Shown: positions 1-12,599 of the stretch, in pieces
How the letters are laid out: every line of letters begins with the position of its first letter
Position numbering within the stretch: position 1 is the first letter of the stretch
NCBI RefSeq assembly: GCF_021134715.1
Contig: NC_060028.1
Location: 7,214,501 to 7,278,500, forward strand
Origin: Daphnia pulex
Taxonomy: Eukaryota; Arthropoda; Branchiopoda; Diplostraca; Daphniidae
Length of the DNA stretch: 64,000 bases
Direction: 5' to 3'
Notes under the pieces: generated by a model
Database searches by the model: none
What the model was told of the DNA's origin: nothing
Seen by the model: only the letters and a program-made list of their open reading frames with translations
Position numbers and translations under genes: made by a program

Positions 1-3000
1 TTAGACCTTTGACCACTCTGTTGGCTGACAAAAATCTCGATAAATCCAAAAAGTGGTTTTCTCTCTTGAAACATTCCGAAATTTTCAGGCTCCTTGGCCA
101 AAAATATTGAGTCCCCATTTTTGTAATCTATTTTATCCCCTTTAAAATTTTTCAATCTTAATAAACAAAAAAAAACTACGATTTCAATTCAGGCACTTTC
201 ATTTCCAGGGTTATAACGTCCTTCACCTTGACAGTCCTGATTCTTCTAAAGATAAGAGAAACATGATAATTTAAGTGATGGACATTATAAACAAATCAGC
301 AGAATGAAATATGGCACAAAAGTTCGTCGCAAAATGGGAATGTAAAAATAAGCAGATTCAAAATTTCCCGCTAGTAAAATAAACGCCATCTAGTAGCCAA
401 GTATTGGAATACATAGCATTTTACATACACAATGCCAGATGTCGTGGCATCTTTAAACGACTGCATTTAAAAAAAAACACGCATAAGGAAAGAATCTTCT
501 CTAATTCTACTTATCAATGAGAGCATTTCACGAAAATAATTCAAACATCTCATTCGCATATTCAACTTTTATTTGATATTTAATTTCACCATAATTAAAG
601 TAGTTGAATCACCAAACTGTGGAAACTTTACGAGCTGCTACTGCTTTGATGGGACATGTCAACTTGTGGTGTCAGAATGAGCAGTCACAAAGCAAAACAA
701 GGTCAGTTGTAATCACAGCTATTTGATCGTTTATTTTCTATGTTGAGACATAAGTCCGCTAGTTGTTGAGTAATTTGTTATTCAATCAAAGAAGTGGCAT
801 CAACATTACAATTTTAGCGAGGTATAGCCTACTAATGTATACTTCGGCTCAAATAAAAGAAAGCCTTTCTTCCCATTAGTAACGAATTTATGCGGGATGC
901 GTTCGATTGAAATTTTACTTTTTATTATGAATCCAACTTTACACACGAGTTTCATCACTAAAATGACTGTTGAATTCAATCGCTAATTTACCATCGATAA
1001 ATAGCTTTGATGTTCTTGTAATTTTGTCGATTTCGTCTTGATTCTTTTCAATAGTTGACGAAAAGTTTTAAAAAGGCTGCCTCGAAAGGAAGTTAAATCG
1101 AACAGTCTGTGCAACTTTAAACCAATTTGAACCACTTGGTAGCGTCATTTTGATATGATTTCAATCAAACAGCGCAAAATAACTTTTTAGATGAATAAAT
1201 CTAATATCGCCGTGTTGCTGTCGTCATCAGCAGTTTTGGTGTACACTGCTAATGTTTTATTCCAGTTTTCATGTAATGCTAGCAGTTCCATTTAACAGAC
1301 CCGCAGACCGTAACTATTTTTGTCTGTTTACAAGATATGGATGCTGGAATATTAGAACTGCCGGCAGTGTGCTAATAAGAACTCAGAAGGAACTCCTGCT
1401 AGCGCGCTAAGACAATGTTTCATAAGAAAACCTAACCTGACTGCATAATTTTATTATCAAAACTTTAATAAAGACCAAATTTTTGTGGTCTCCTCAGAAG
1501 ACTAAAGAGTATGTGAATCTCGTCAACTACGGATTCATCGCTATAGAAAATAGTTCAAGTTTACTGATATCAAGTTCTGCAAACCCACTAGTAAATTGAT
1601 GTAATTATTACGTTCATCGTGCAGAAATCGAATCTAATTCTCTGTCATTAAAATAACGCAACTCATTCGTAATTTTCGTCTCGTTCAATTCTCGGGAACA
1701 GTCAAGGGCCTAGGGCTGCCCTTCAAACGAAGTATAGCCGACAATGCCGACATCACCTATCGATCAAATCGAATAGCGCCACTATTTTGAAATTTCTTCT
1801 GTTTTGTAGTGACACCTCATCATTGGCAAATTTTTTTCAAATGAACTTTTAACTTTGTACGTCAGCTACCAATTTTTATCATTTACCCGTCAAATGGATG
1901 CACTCCTCTAGTAACAGGAGCAATTCGAGTATGAACAACTTCGCAACGAAGTTTACGTCAAATTATAATATATAGATGCGTTTTACTTTTCAATTAAACA
2001 ACGATAACATTGACTGTTTCATCCCTATAATACCTCTATGAAATCAAAATTAGCCCCACGTGGTGATTAACCATCGTGCTCAATCTTAGACATTCATAGG
2101 TTGAGGGGTGAAGGAAACAAGATCAATAAAAGATTATCTTTTCTTCGATCTGTCTCAGAAACAGTCATGTAGTGCAATAATATTTCAAAATAAGAATTTA
2201 TTTGTGTAGTTAAGGGCAACTGAATGGTTGTGGGAAACAGTCCATTTGAAAACATCGGATTTATCAGCAGGAGTATAGAAGACGTCAAAAAGGTAGTGCA
2301 AATGAGACAATGTACCGGACAAGAGTAATGTTCATTGTTCAGAATTTAAATATTGCGGCCTTTGGTCTAATTAACTGTGACTAAATTCTGATAACGCGGT
2401 GTTAGCTAGACTGCTTTAAGAGGACTCGCCTCCGATAGAAAAAGGTTTCCCTCGGGGTTTCCCTTTGACTCTCTTGCAAGCAAAACCAATTAAAAACGTT
2501 CTCTCCATTATGAATTTCAGTAAACGTCATCGCAAGAGAGAAATAGTTTAGCATATTGACTGGCTCTTAGTCAAGTATGCAGGTAAATTTCTTTAGTGTG
2601 CATGTTTTATTATTGGAAAATTGACCAGGAAAATGAAAGCGAATGAAAAACACTTGGAAAAACATGTTTTTTTCCTTTTTCTTTGTTTACATGGCATTCA
2701 GATTTTTCTCAATTGCACATGCCACGAATTCTTAACTGTTTCACAAACATTTCTATTCGTAGTAGTGAAACGTAATTGAAAATTATGACGCTTTATAATT
2801 TGGCCAAATTCCTATCCTATTAGAAAACTAAACACTACATGCTCAAGCAGCTCAACCATGGATATTTCATGTCAAAATTGATTTTTAAAATAATGAAACG
2901 CAACTATAGGTCGTATGTCTAACATAATATTTACACATGAGAATAAGTGAAAATCTAAAAAAATTTCCCGTTTTATAGACCAGGTGTGCTCGGTTGATGC

Positions 3001-3400
3001 CTGTAATGCCGATGAAAAAGAGTTTTCGTGTGTTAGAGACTTAGAGGAGATATATTAGTTCGACCTCCGCGGTCATTCAAAATCAGAAACCATAGATCGC
3101 CATAGATATTTCAAAGAATTTTGTTTGTGTCCGACTCTTGTTATTCAGAGCACACGAGCTCTCTGTCAGCAAGCAGATGCATCCCATTGAAAATGAAAAA
3201 TGTCCTTATAAAAATTCAAAACTAAAGAAAAACGAAAGCGCGAGCAATTGGTATAGAAGGAGAGAGTGGAATTGTATCCGAGCGAAGGGGGATTGAAAAA
3301 GACAAGAGAGTTGTCCCCATCCATGGGCGGAGAGAGTGGACGATGGATGGAGCTGACCTTGCTGCTCTAGTTATTATATACATGCATCCGCATTGAATTC
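1..3400. other. AT-rich intergenic sequence, no gene seen
   Basis: No open frame with protein character. The longest is 64 codons. An imperfect inverted repeat (1241-1265 against 1344-1372) and a GCCATCTAG motif at 387-395 are the only structures noted. Confidence 0.6.
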
Positions 3401-6400
3401 GCGTATAGACAGTGGAATAACTGAATGAACCCTTTTGCTTTCATTGAAGGGCACGTGTTCAGACGGCCGGTGCCCATGGCCCAGAATCAGGTCAAACTGG
3501 GTCTCTTTTCCCTTTCATCAGCTGCTCTTCTGATCCGATGTGCGATTCTCGCTACAGTAAACGCATTTCACTGTGTGTAGCCCCCCTAAATAGCGTCCAG
3601 AATTTGGGGGACCATTTTTCCGTATTTCACCCCCGCGGTGCCGTCGTCGGAGACCAAACTGAGCCAAAGGTGGAACTTTGTTTTTCAGAGTTCCGCTTTT
3701 TTTGGAAGCCTATTCAACTGGCTCTGTTGATTCGCCACCGACAACAGTAGCAATTAAAAACACATCAGAAGTAAAGAAGCAGATGCTTCAAAATTTCTTA
3801 CCCAGTGCTCCAAATAATCATCAATGCGGAATTATTTCAACTAAATATTTCTTTTTTAAAAACGGCGAATGATTCCAAGGCATTTGGGATAAAATCCCGC
3901 AACAAATAAATTTGTCGTTACATTTTTTTTTCCAGATGTATCGAAATTTAAAAAAGCGAAGAAGGGCGTGAAAAAAGTTAACCATAAATTGAAGAAGAAG
4001 AAGAAGGGAAAAAAACATTTTTTGAATAGTGAAACGAAAATAGAGGATTTTACCATAGCGGGTTTATGATTCGCTAATATCGCCCAAACGACAAGAGAAA
4101 AATAGAAAAAAAAAGTTAAAACGAATGTGTCGTCTGGTGATCAAGTGAGAGGGGAGAGACCTAAGCGTAGACAGTCGTAAAACAGAAGTCACTGCGCTGT
4201 CTATTCTAAGCAACAGACCACTGAGAAAGTAGCGCACTTCTTTTTTTCTTCTTCTTCCTTCTTCCCAGTTGATTATTTTTGTTGCCTCCCTTTTTCTCTT
4301 TTCTCAGCACATTTTCACAATTTTTGCATTTGCCCGTGACAGTTCAAAACAGCCAAGACAACAAACTTAAAAAGGAAGACCCACTGTGATGGAAAAAGGG
4401 AAAAGAACGGAACCAGTGCCGTTACCAACACCATCACACAGCGCAAACACGGTCGTAAATCTTGCTGCGCTTTCCCTCGACTAAGTACACAAGTATCATC
4501 AGAACACTTGCTACTGGATGGCAATAAAAAAACGCATAGACCAACAAACAAATTTGTTTATAAAATGTTTGCCTGTTCTGTAACACAACGTTAAAATTAT
4601 TAATGGAAATAATTCTTTTATTAAAATCCTGATAAGAAAACAGCTAAAATCCTGATCAAAATCCATATAAAAAAAGCGGAGAGAGTTGGAAAAAAACCTG
4701 TTACCAAGGAATTCGGAGAAAACTGGCGATGGTATTGAATTCATGGATATCCCAACGGTTTACGCTCTGATGTCGTGTGAATGTCATGAAAGACTCGGAG
4801 TATCCGACCGAGTAGTTGGACCATTTACAAGTGGAGAGAGAAAAAAAATCATAATTTCTGAGAGAAATTCTGTCGTGTTTTTCTGCCGAACTGTAAGGAG
4901 GATGCGACAAAAACCTGTGGCACTTCAGCCCCCCTACCCGATGATGATGAATGTGCTCCGCTGGATGGAAAAGATTTGCAAAAATGTATGGTGCTCATGA
5001 AAAAGACGCCAGCACCTATACCATATATACTAAGAAGTCTCCATCCATACACTGGAGCTGGGCCTCCTCTTCTTCATCTTTTTTTCTTCTTCTGCTCTTT
5101 CGTGTGATCGTCGTAACACAAAAGAAGATCGTCGGTTTCGCTTCCCTTTTGAATTAGAACAAAAATAACGAAATGGAAGAAAAGGGACGGAGATGAATGG
5201 GGTAGACGGAAGAGAAACGGGGTAGCGCATATAGAGACGGCGGCGGCCACTAGTCTGGCCATGGCGAAAATAATATACCGCACACACAAATAATAAGAAA
5301 AGGAAAGGAAAAAAGTAGAGGGAACCCAAAAAGATGTGAAGGAGTCTGTGCTGCTGCTGATGGTCCAAGGAGCAGGAGAAGGAACGTCATAGAATAACCA
5401 TGACGCGGAAATGTATTTATGTATAGACCCGTATAGACCAGTAGGCTACACACAGCACAGGGCATAAGTCCATGTGTGTGTATACATCACACATTCATAC
5501 ACCATGCCAAAAAAGAAAGTTGAGTTTCTTTTCATAAATAAACTTTTCTGCGAGGCTGCCGAGACGTCGGAACTCTTCCAACGAGAATCAGAGCCCCTCG
5601 TCTTTTTTCCTGCTCCTTTTTTCTGATTCTGTTTTCTCTGGTGTTTCGTCCACATCTTCTCCGGTTACCCACAACACTCTCCCTCGTCTTCTCCATTCTC
5701 AATATTTATTTTTCATTCTGCTCGTTTTCTGTTTGTTTTTTGGTGGTTCCGGGCAACCGGATGAAAAAAAAAATCCATTGAATTGGGATCATTGAAACTG
5801 AAAGGAACCGGACCACATCCTCAACTGGATACATGTCGATTCAGCATCTGACAACAACATAAGCCAAAAAGGTGAAAAAGGGAAATGTTATAGACTGAAA
5901 TAACGGAAGGAATGCCCAGTCTCAAACGTCTCGAGAGCGGAAAGGAATGACGACATTTCTTTTCTTCCCTTTTCCTCTTCACTAAAAAATAATAAGGCAA
6001 ATAAATGCCAATAGGAATCGGTGTATAAGATATATGAATGGGAATCCGGACATGAAAGGCCAAACCCCTTTGGTTCTTTTCTACTGGAAATCGTATCAGC
6101 AAACCGGAAAAGAATGAAGAAAATACACAACCCTTTTTACTTCTTATCATCTATATTATTCCCTCCCATCGTCTTCTCCTTTGGAAAATCTTTGAAATAT
6201 GAGGCTTAAAGATTGACAGTTGCCTCTGTAGGCTGACGGACATTATTATTTGTATATGCCAGGATTTGTGCGTGTTTTTATTGTTCCGCTCAGGATAAAT
6301 AGCATCGGGTCTTCTAACTCTTTCCATCCATCCAGTTCAGGTTGCACTCAAGAAAACGACGGAATTCAATTTATGCGACTTATTTTGTCACCAAAAACGC

Positions 6401-7900
6401 AAATGTCGCAAAGTCAGGTGGCCGGGGTAAGTTAACTGGAAAAATAACCAACGGTCGGAAATTTTTTCACGTAGAGACCAGTACCTTGAAGACGTTTGCA
6501 CAAAAAGGAAAATGGAATTTCAGCTGTTCACGTACAGTTACGATCATCAGATTAGGTTTCTGCATTCTGGAACACACTGACCCACAACCTTCATACCCCA
6601 CACAAAAAAAGACATTAGGGCTCATCTCTGTCAAGCAGACATTCGCCGTTCCCATTTTTGTTTGTTCCAGCAACAAAGTTGCGCATCTTCCAGCAGAACC
6701 CGCAGTTTTTTTTCCCCCATCGACCACCACCATTTCTTCCTTGTCCCCGTCAGTTTTTACAGCCAACGGGTGCGCTGCTCTTGTATATACGAAAGATCAT
6801 TTATTTTTCTTGGGTTCTGTTCCAGTATGTTTTTTGTGGGGGAGGAAGAAATGACAGTTAGCCAAACTATGCAGAACTCGAAAGTGTTGTCGATGGATGT
6901 CGCGGGTAATAGTTTTTTCACTCCTCCCTTTCCGGACTGCATCAGCACAAAGCGGCCCACCCTACGTTTCCTCAACTTTTCTTTTTTGTGATCCTATCGA
7001 TGGACATCAACTTGTTGTAGTTCCATCCCCAATATCCATCAGTACCAGCACAATATCTTTTTTTTTTCAGTATTTTTTGCCGAATATCCTGCGAGTCGAT
7101 CGGCCACATAATATTGCAATGCGTTACGCTTTTTGTTATCACTACCCCTAAAGGTTTTTCGATGAGGGAAAAAGGGGGTCGAAAAAATAAGCAAAAACAT
7201 TTTCTAGGGTTGAATCCCTCCTCCTTACATGTGAGTGTCTGTGGGAAAAAAAAAAACTTTCGACGGTGACTGTATGTACAGCAGTGCAGGTATGTGTTCA
7301 CGTCTAGGTAACGTTTTCTTTCGACAACCCCCAGGTCTCGATCCCTGTTGCTATTCTCTTTTATTTTCAAATAAAAGATGTGTGCTGGCCAAGAGATTCC
7401 TCGTATTCTATTGACCGCACGTAAGGAGATGAGGATGAACCGGGGCAATACACACACACACAGCAGCATGTCGATATAGTAAGACCTTTTTCATGGATTG
7501 GATCGGAGTAGTACGTACAATACAAGAGAAGGGGGCGCCAAGAAAGATCTCCCATTCATTTCTTCAACTCGAGGATTTTTAATGGTATTTTAGAAAAAAA
7601 GGGGGAAATCAAAGAGTAGGTCAACATGCAAAAACGTATCGTCGCTTTTTCTAACGGTTTTTTCGTTACACTGTTAAGAAATGGTCTCGTATTTGGGTAC
7701 ACGATATTAACGAAAAATGTTACTGGGTCTCTAAAATCGGTAGGTTCTCCGTTTCGGTAGTTATAACCTTCGATTTTCAATAGCACGTCTCGACCAAAAA
7801 TGTACATTCTCAATTTTTGTTTCCTACTTTTTCCCTTCCTTTTGTCTAGTTAAAAAAACAGCCTAAAATATATCAAAAAGGTACTGTCATTTACAACATA
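3401..7900. other. intergenic, low-complexity rich, no gene seen
   Basis: Frequent A and T runs and GAA/TTC tracts. Open frames up to 170 codons (6342-6854) and 165 codons (minus, 6972-7469) have no recognisable domain. They are rich in residues typical of translated simple repeats and carry no convincing splice or codon pattern. Confidence 0.55.
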
Positions 7901-7906
7901 TAGAAA

Positions 7907-7960
7907 TGGCACAGCGGATCAGCATCCGTCTGTGATGCCGGAGACCCGAGTTCAATTCCT
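7907..7960 (+). pseudogene. degenerate tRNA-like element (tRNA pseudogene or SINE head)
   Basis: TGGCACAGCGG (7907-7917) fits an A box, and GAGTTCAATTCC (7948-7959) fits a B box at normal spacing. Between them GCATC and GATGC (7922-7926, 7934-7938) form a 5-bp anticodon-type stem with a 7-base loop. The loop lacks the conserved U33, the T stem pairs poorly and no acceptor stem forms, so it is not a working tRNA. A tRNA-derived SINE head is the best alternative. Confidence 0.45.
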
Positions 7961-10900
7961 ACAGAATTCTAATCTTTTATGTGAGAATGGACGATTATTA
8001 CTCACGATTTGCGAGACGGAAAACACGTCACGATTTTCGTAGATTATAATATACGTTTCCAGGTGCCCGGTTTCCGAGGACTGTACGTCTCGAAAAATGT
8101 GAGAGATTATTAACAGTGTACCTGTGCCTATTACAACTGAACATTTCATAAGAGTAAACAGAACTGCATGATTATCTACATCATAAATAATCAAAAATCT
8201 TTTCATGGTCCTCTGCATCGCTATTCAATTTTAAGAAAGATTTTTTCGTGGCCAAGGAATGAAGATGTATAGTTTAAATAAAAACAACTTCGATTTGTTA
8301 GTTTAGCACGGTTTAGCAAGTTCTTTTACGTCTACATCTTACGATTGAATACAGACATCTCATTTCCATCAAATTGTATAAATATTCCCATTCGACTTGC
8401 AAAGTCAATGCCAAAAATTCGCAATTCTGCCGGAACCAACGTCCAACGGAAATGTAGCAGAACCATGGGCCATTATGTTAATGCGCATGTTTTTTTTTGT
8501 TAGTCCCCCATCTCTATTGGTTACTTACAAATCAATAGCGTCCCACGTAAAAAAAAAACGAGCTCCACCCCATCGTTTTTTGTTGTTTGTTATCGAGGGG
8601 TGATTGTTGTCGCCTCGTAACCAACTGGAAGTAACAGACAGATCGCCCGGATCCATGAATGGGAAGTCTCCTGCAAACTTCCCGTCCGGTAAAAAAACAA
8701 CAACAGGGGAATCTCCTCATTCGCGTGCTGCCATACAGCTAAGCCCCGCCTCCCTGCTCCCATATGTACCTCACAGCCCAAAAAAATGAGATAGCATCGG
8801 CCGCCACCACAAAACAGCTTTGTATAATCTCCTTGTCTACCAGTTGTTGTCTATCGTGAAATCAACGAGCGCTGGTCGCGCAAAAGACGCTAGACCACAG
8901 AGGAGGAATGCTGGACCCACTTGTAAGACGATCGTTGACAACGATGCCCAAAAGTTGCGGCTTCCGGTTGGGATCAAGAAAAACGATCGCCACAAAAGAA
9001 TAAGAAGGAGGCGGGTCAGCCGTTTGTGTGTGTGTACACAGCACGGGCTTGTGCGCGGTTGTTGCGGGGGCAATTGTGCGTTTCTTGTGAATGTCTCCGC
9101 AAGCAGACGATTTTGATCCAACAAGACAACAATGCCATAGAGCGCACTGCGAATGATGTAAAAAGAACTCGATCATCTTTTGACAAGCCACATCCTTCTT
9201 AAGTGGCATTCGTCGTCTATAAAACTACAACTACTTGTAGTTATGGGATGCGGATGCCTTAGATGGGCATCCACAAAAAAAATGCGTCGCGGGCTTACAA
9301 GACATCCAGAATATACATGAATGGATGTCTAAAAACTTGTTCGTTACCCAGGAGATGAAAAGGGGGAAAATACAAGGATGAAGGAAATAAAAAAAAATAC
9401 AAATAAAATGCTTAGCAGACGTATATCTACGACAGACTTGTAAGATGCTTAGCAACTAGTCGCTAATCCTGTTATAAAGGAGGGCCAACAATGGAGAGAG
9501 AATGCTCCCCAGTGTCCAGCTGTAGATGTGGGCAAACTGTAGGAAGCTCTCATCTTTGACAAGAACTACAGGAGTGCAAGTAGTTATTGAGATGTCATCG
9601 GCCATTCCCGTCCGCTTCGTTTAACTCGGAAGCGATTCAGACAAAACAAGGTCCTTTTGGCAAATAAAGCTACACACATCGTCGTGGAAGGTCTCCTGTT
9701 TTGTTTCCCAGTCAATTTTCAGCAAAACAATTTTTGAGATATGCTGTCCTAAATATCAATTTTTGGAGTTCGCAAAACGAAATCTGATAGAGATTTTATC
9801 TCTAATACTGAAATGATTAACACGTAATATTTAACAAGTTAACGTGGTTAGACAGAAACTTAAATAAACCCAAATTTTCTTATAGGGCTAAACGAAATGA
9901 CGCACTGAATAACCTTCACAAATAAAAAAAAGGTATATACGGGTATATACAAGGCCTAAAAGGAATACATACAATTCAAACGGGCTCCAAATGTAGGCTA
10001 TAAGTTCTTTGTATCTTGCTGGGCTATGGATATAAATCAGCCGGACATTCAATGGGAATCGAAAAAGGGGGAAGTAAAAAAAAAATAATCAAATAAAAAT
10101 TGGAAATTCGGCCGACGGAGATAGATGTCGGACGACGGTCAGCTTTGACTTGCATGTGGTGGTGGTCGACGCTGGACGACGCCTAAAATATATACACCCC
10201 TCTTTATATTTTTCTTTGCCATTGCCAATTGCCTCCGCGACCCACCCCCCTTCTCTCCCCCTGTATACCAATGCCCAGTTTACATAGGAAATAAGAATTG
10301 GGGGGTATATTTTTATTGAACCGGAGTTGAAAATACGAACGGACCACGGGGCACGGTGTGGTGCCCATACACAATGTCCAGCAGCCATCGATTCACTGCC
10401 GGTTCTGGTCAGCGTGAGAAAAATAAAAATAATAGCTGCAATAATATAATAAAAAAAGGAAGAAGAAAAAAGGGATATACTACATCCATAAGTTGACCCC
10501 CCCTCTCTACTATTATATCTGGACCGTAGATGATGTAATAAATGGACATCACACATGGGATATAACAGTGGACGGCATTGAAATCGACCACGCCAGCCCG
10601 CCTTTCCCATTCAATAAACGGGCGCAAAATGGGGCAATCAAGCTCGAAATCTATCAAAATCACCTGAGAAAAAAAAGAAGTAGAAATAAAATGAAAAGGA
10701 GTCGGGACAATACATTTCGGTGGGGGTCAAGTCACTCCACGGCCGCATTGTGTACCCCAAACTTTGCGTGGGATTTTCGTCACCTTCTGTTGTGCTTAGA
10801 TTTAATCGAAGGGGCTGCTGCTGAACTGTCCACTCTCAAAATCCGGCCAAAATAGAACATTTCCTTTTATTTTTTTCCCTTCTTCTGTCCACCTAAAATC

Positions 10901-12599
10901 TTCTCCGCGGCACACCTACGTAATATTTGATGAAGAATTTGTATGAACTTACATCAACGCAGATTATCCGCTACTCACATGTGTTTAGACATTTATACAG
11001 ATCTCTTGTCGACATCTGTCAAACATCAACTTGTCAAACAGACCAGACAATTTCAATGCGCTTTTGTGCCTTGTGAAACCCAAAAGTGGTTTGTAACGCT
11101 TCATAACTGGACAGGGCCACGGCCAACAACAACAACACCAAGGCTGACATCATCCAGCTGGTGACGCGGGGTCTTTATTACGCGACAGAGATTACCACGG
11201 CTATTATCACTCGCGGTCAAAAGTTTGAAATGGTAACACTAAATCAGAGTTTTAGCGTTGACCACGTCTACACAATTGGGAACAACATCACCGCGGGATA
11301 TAAAACCCACGCACAACATCAAACGATTCCAAACATCTGTTGGCGACGCGTTCAAATGCGACGGAAATCCTTGTGCTAATGTTTGCACGGGATCGGGGGT
11401 TCGGTGTAGGGGCGTTGTCCGTCAAATCCACACGTAAGAGTTTTAAGATCTATAGTGGTCAATATATAGTAAGGTGGGTTCGTCACTCTAGTGGCCTGTC
11501 TGGGGGTTTTAGTGTTCGAGCTTATTCTGCCGGACACATTATGTGGCTGCAACAGCGACGAGAGTGTAAGAAAATATATCAAAAGTAGTGCAAAGGCTGA
11601 CGACCATAATGTGTGTGCTAAGGGTAAAAGTATAAAGCTGCTGGACATATCGACGAAGGGTACAATGAACGGTATTGTCACAGTACACGATTGCACCCAG
11701 AGCTCCCAGACGTCTTTTATTTTTTCCTTTTGCCGAACGGGTATGTTGTTGGGAAAACCAAATCCGCCCTTCCGGTGCGGATCAAGAATCTTTTTTTTAA
11801 CTAAATACTATGGCCATTGAAAAATTTCCCTTGGATGTAACTTGAACTTGTGTCTAGTTTGGCGTGTAACTTGCGTTGGCCGAATGCCAAAGGGTTAGTC
11901 AGCAGACGGTCGGTAGTTTGATACGTTTTTGTTGTCGAATTGATCTGTCGGCCCGCTGTCGGCTGTAACCATTCTTACTCACGTAAACTCGTTTAGAGAA
12001 GAGATCGGGTGCTCAAATTGTCCATAACAGCCAAGAGGCGCCAAGAGGTTTGAGAAAGTAACAATGTTTTCCAACTACTGGGACCATAATAAGAAGTGAA
12101 ACAAATTTGTTCCTACCTTTGCATTTTAAATGAGTGGAGAAAAGCCAAAATGGTCGATATGACACACGTGTCCTATCCTGGCTGACTGGAATGTGCAGTA
12201 TGTTTCAATTAGGTAACAAATGAACGTAGACCATTACTGATGGATGGAAATACCTAGTTGTTTGGGAGAAAATATAAACTGATATTAGATTATATAGTTC
12301 ATTCTTCTTCCCCAGAACAACTTAAAATTTTTTTTACTATCTTACCAAGGGCTTTGTTATTAAGAAATAATACTTATTAAACATAAATACCTAAACGGGA
12401 TGAAAGAATATAAATGTGAAATGTTGCAATAATATACGAAGGGTAAATTTCCTTGTATTTCACACGCCTTTTTAGCCTATTTAGTCTTTAACTTCTGAGT
12501 TCTGACGTGAGTTAAAATGCCAAAAAGGCAAAAACACTCCCACCCCCTTAATTTGGAGTTTAGTTGCCACTCCGTTTTTCTCGAGTTTCAACACGCAAA
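7961..12599. other. intergenic, no gene supported
   Basis: Mixed sequence with scattered homopolymers. A TATAAAA-like motif near 9220 and another near 11298 are not followed by a recognisable gene. Frames such as minus 10089-10610 and plus 11491-11820 lack family features, and the latter begins at GTG. Two short minus frames at 7556-7813 and 7952-8218 flank the tRNA-like element but cannot be assigned. Confidence 0.5.

Noticed and set aside
7900..7969. Functional tRNA gene
   Set aside because: T stem and acceptor stem do not pair and the anticodon loop lacks U33.
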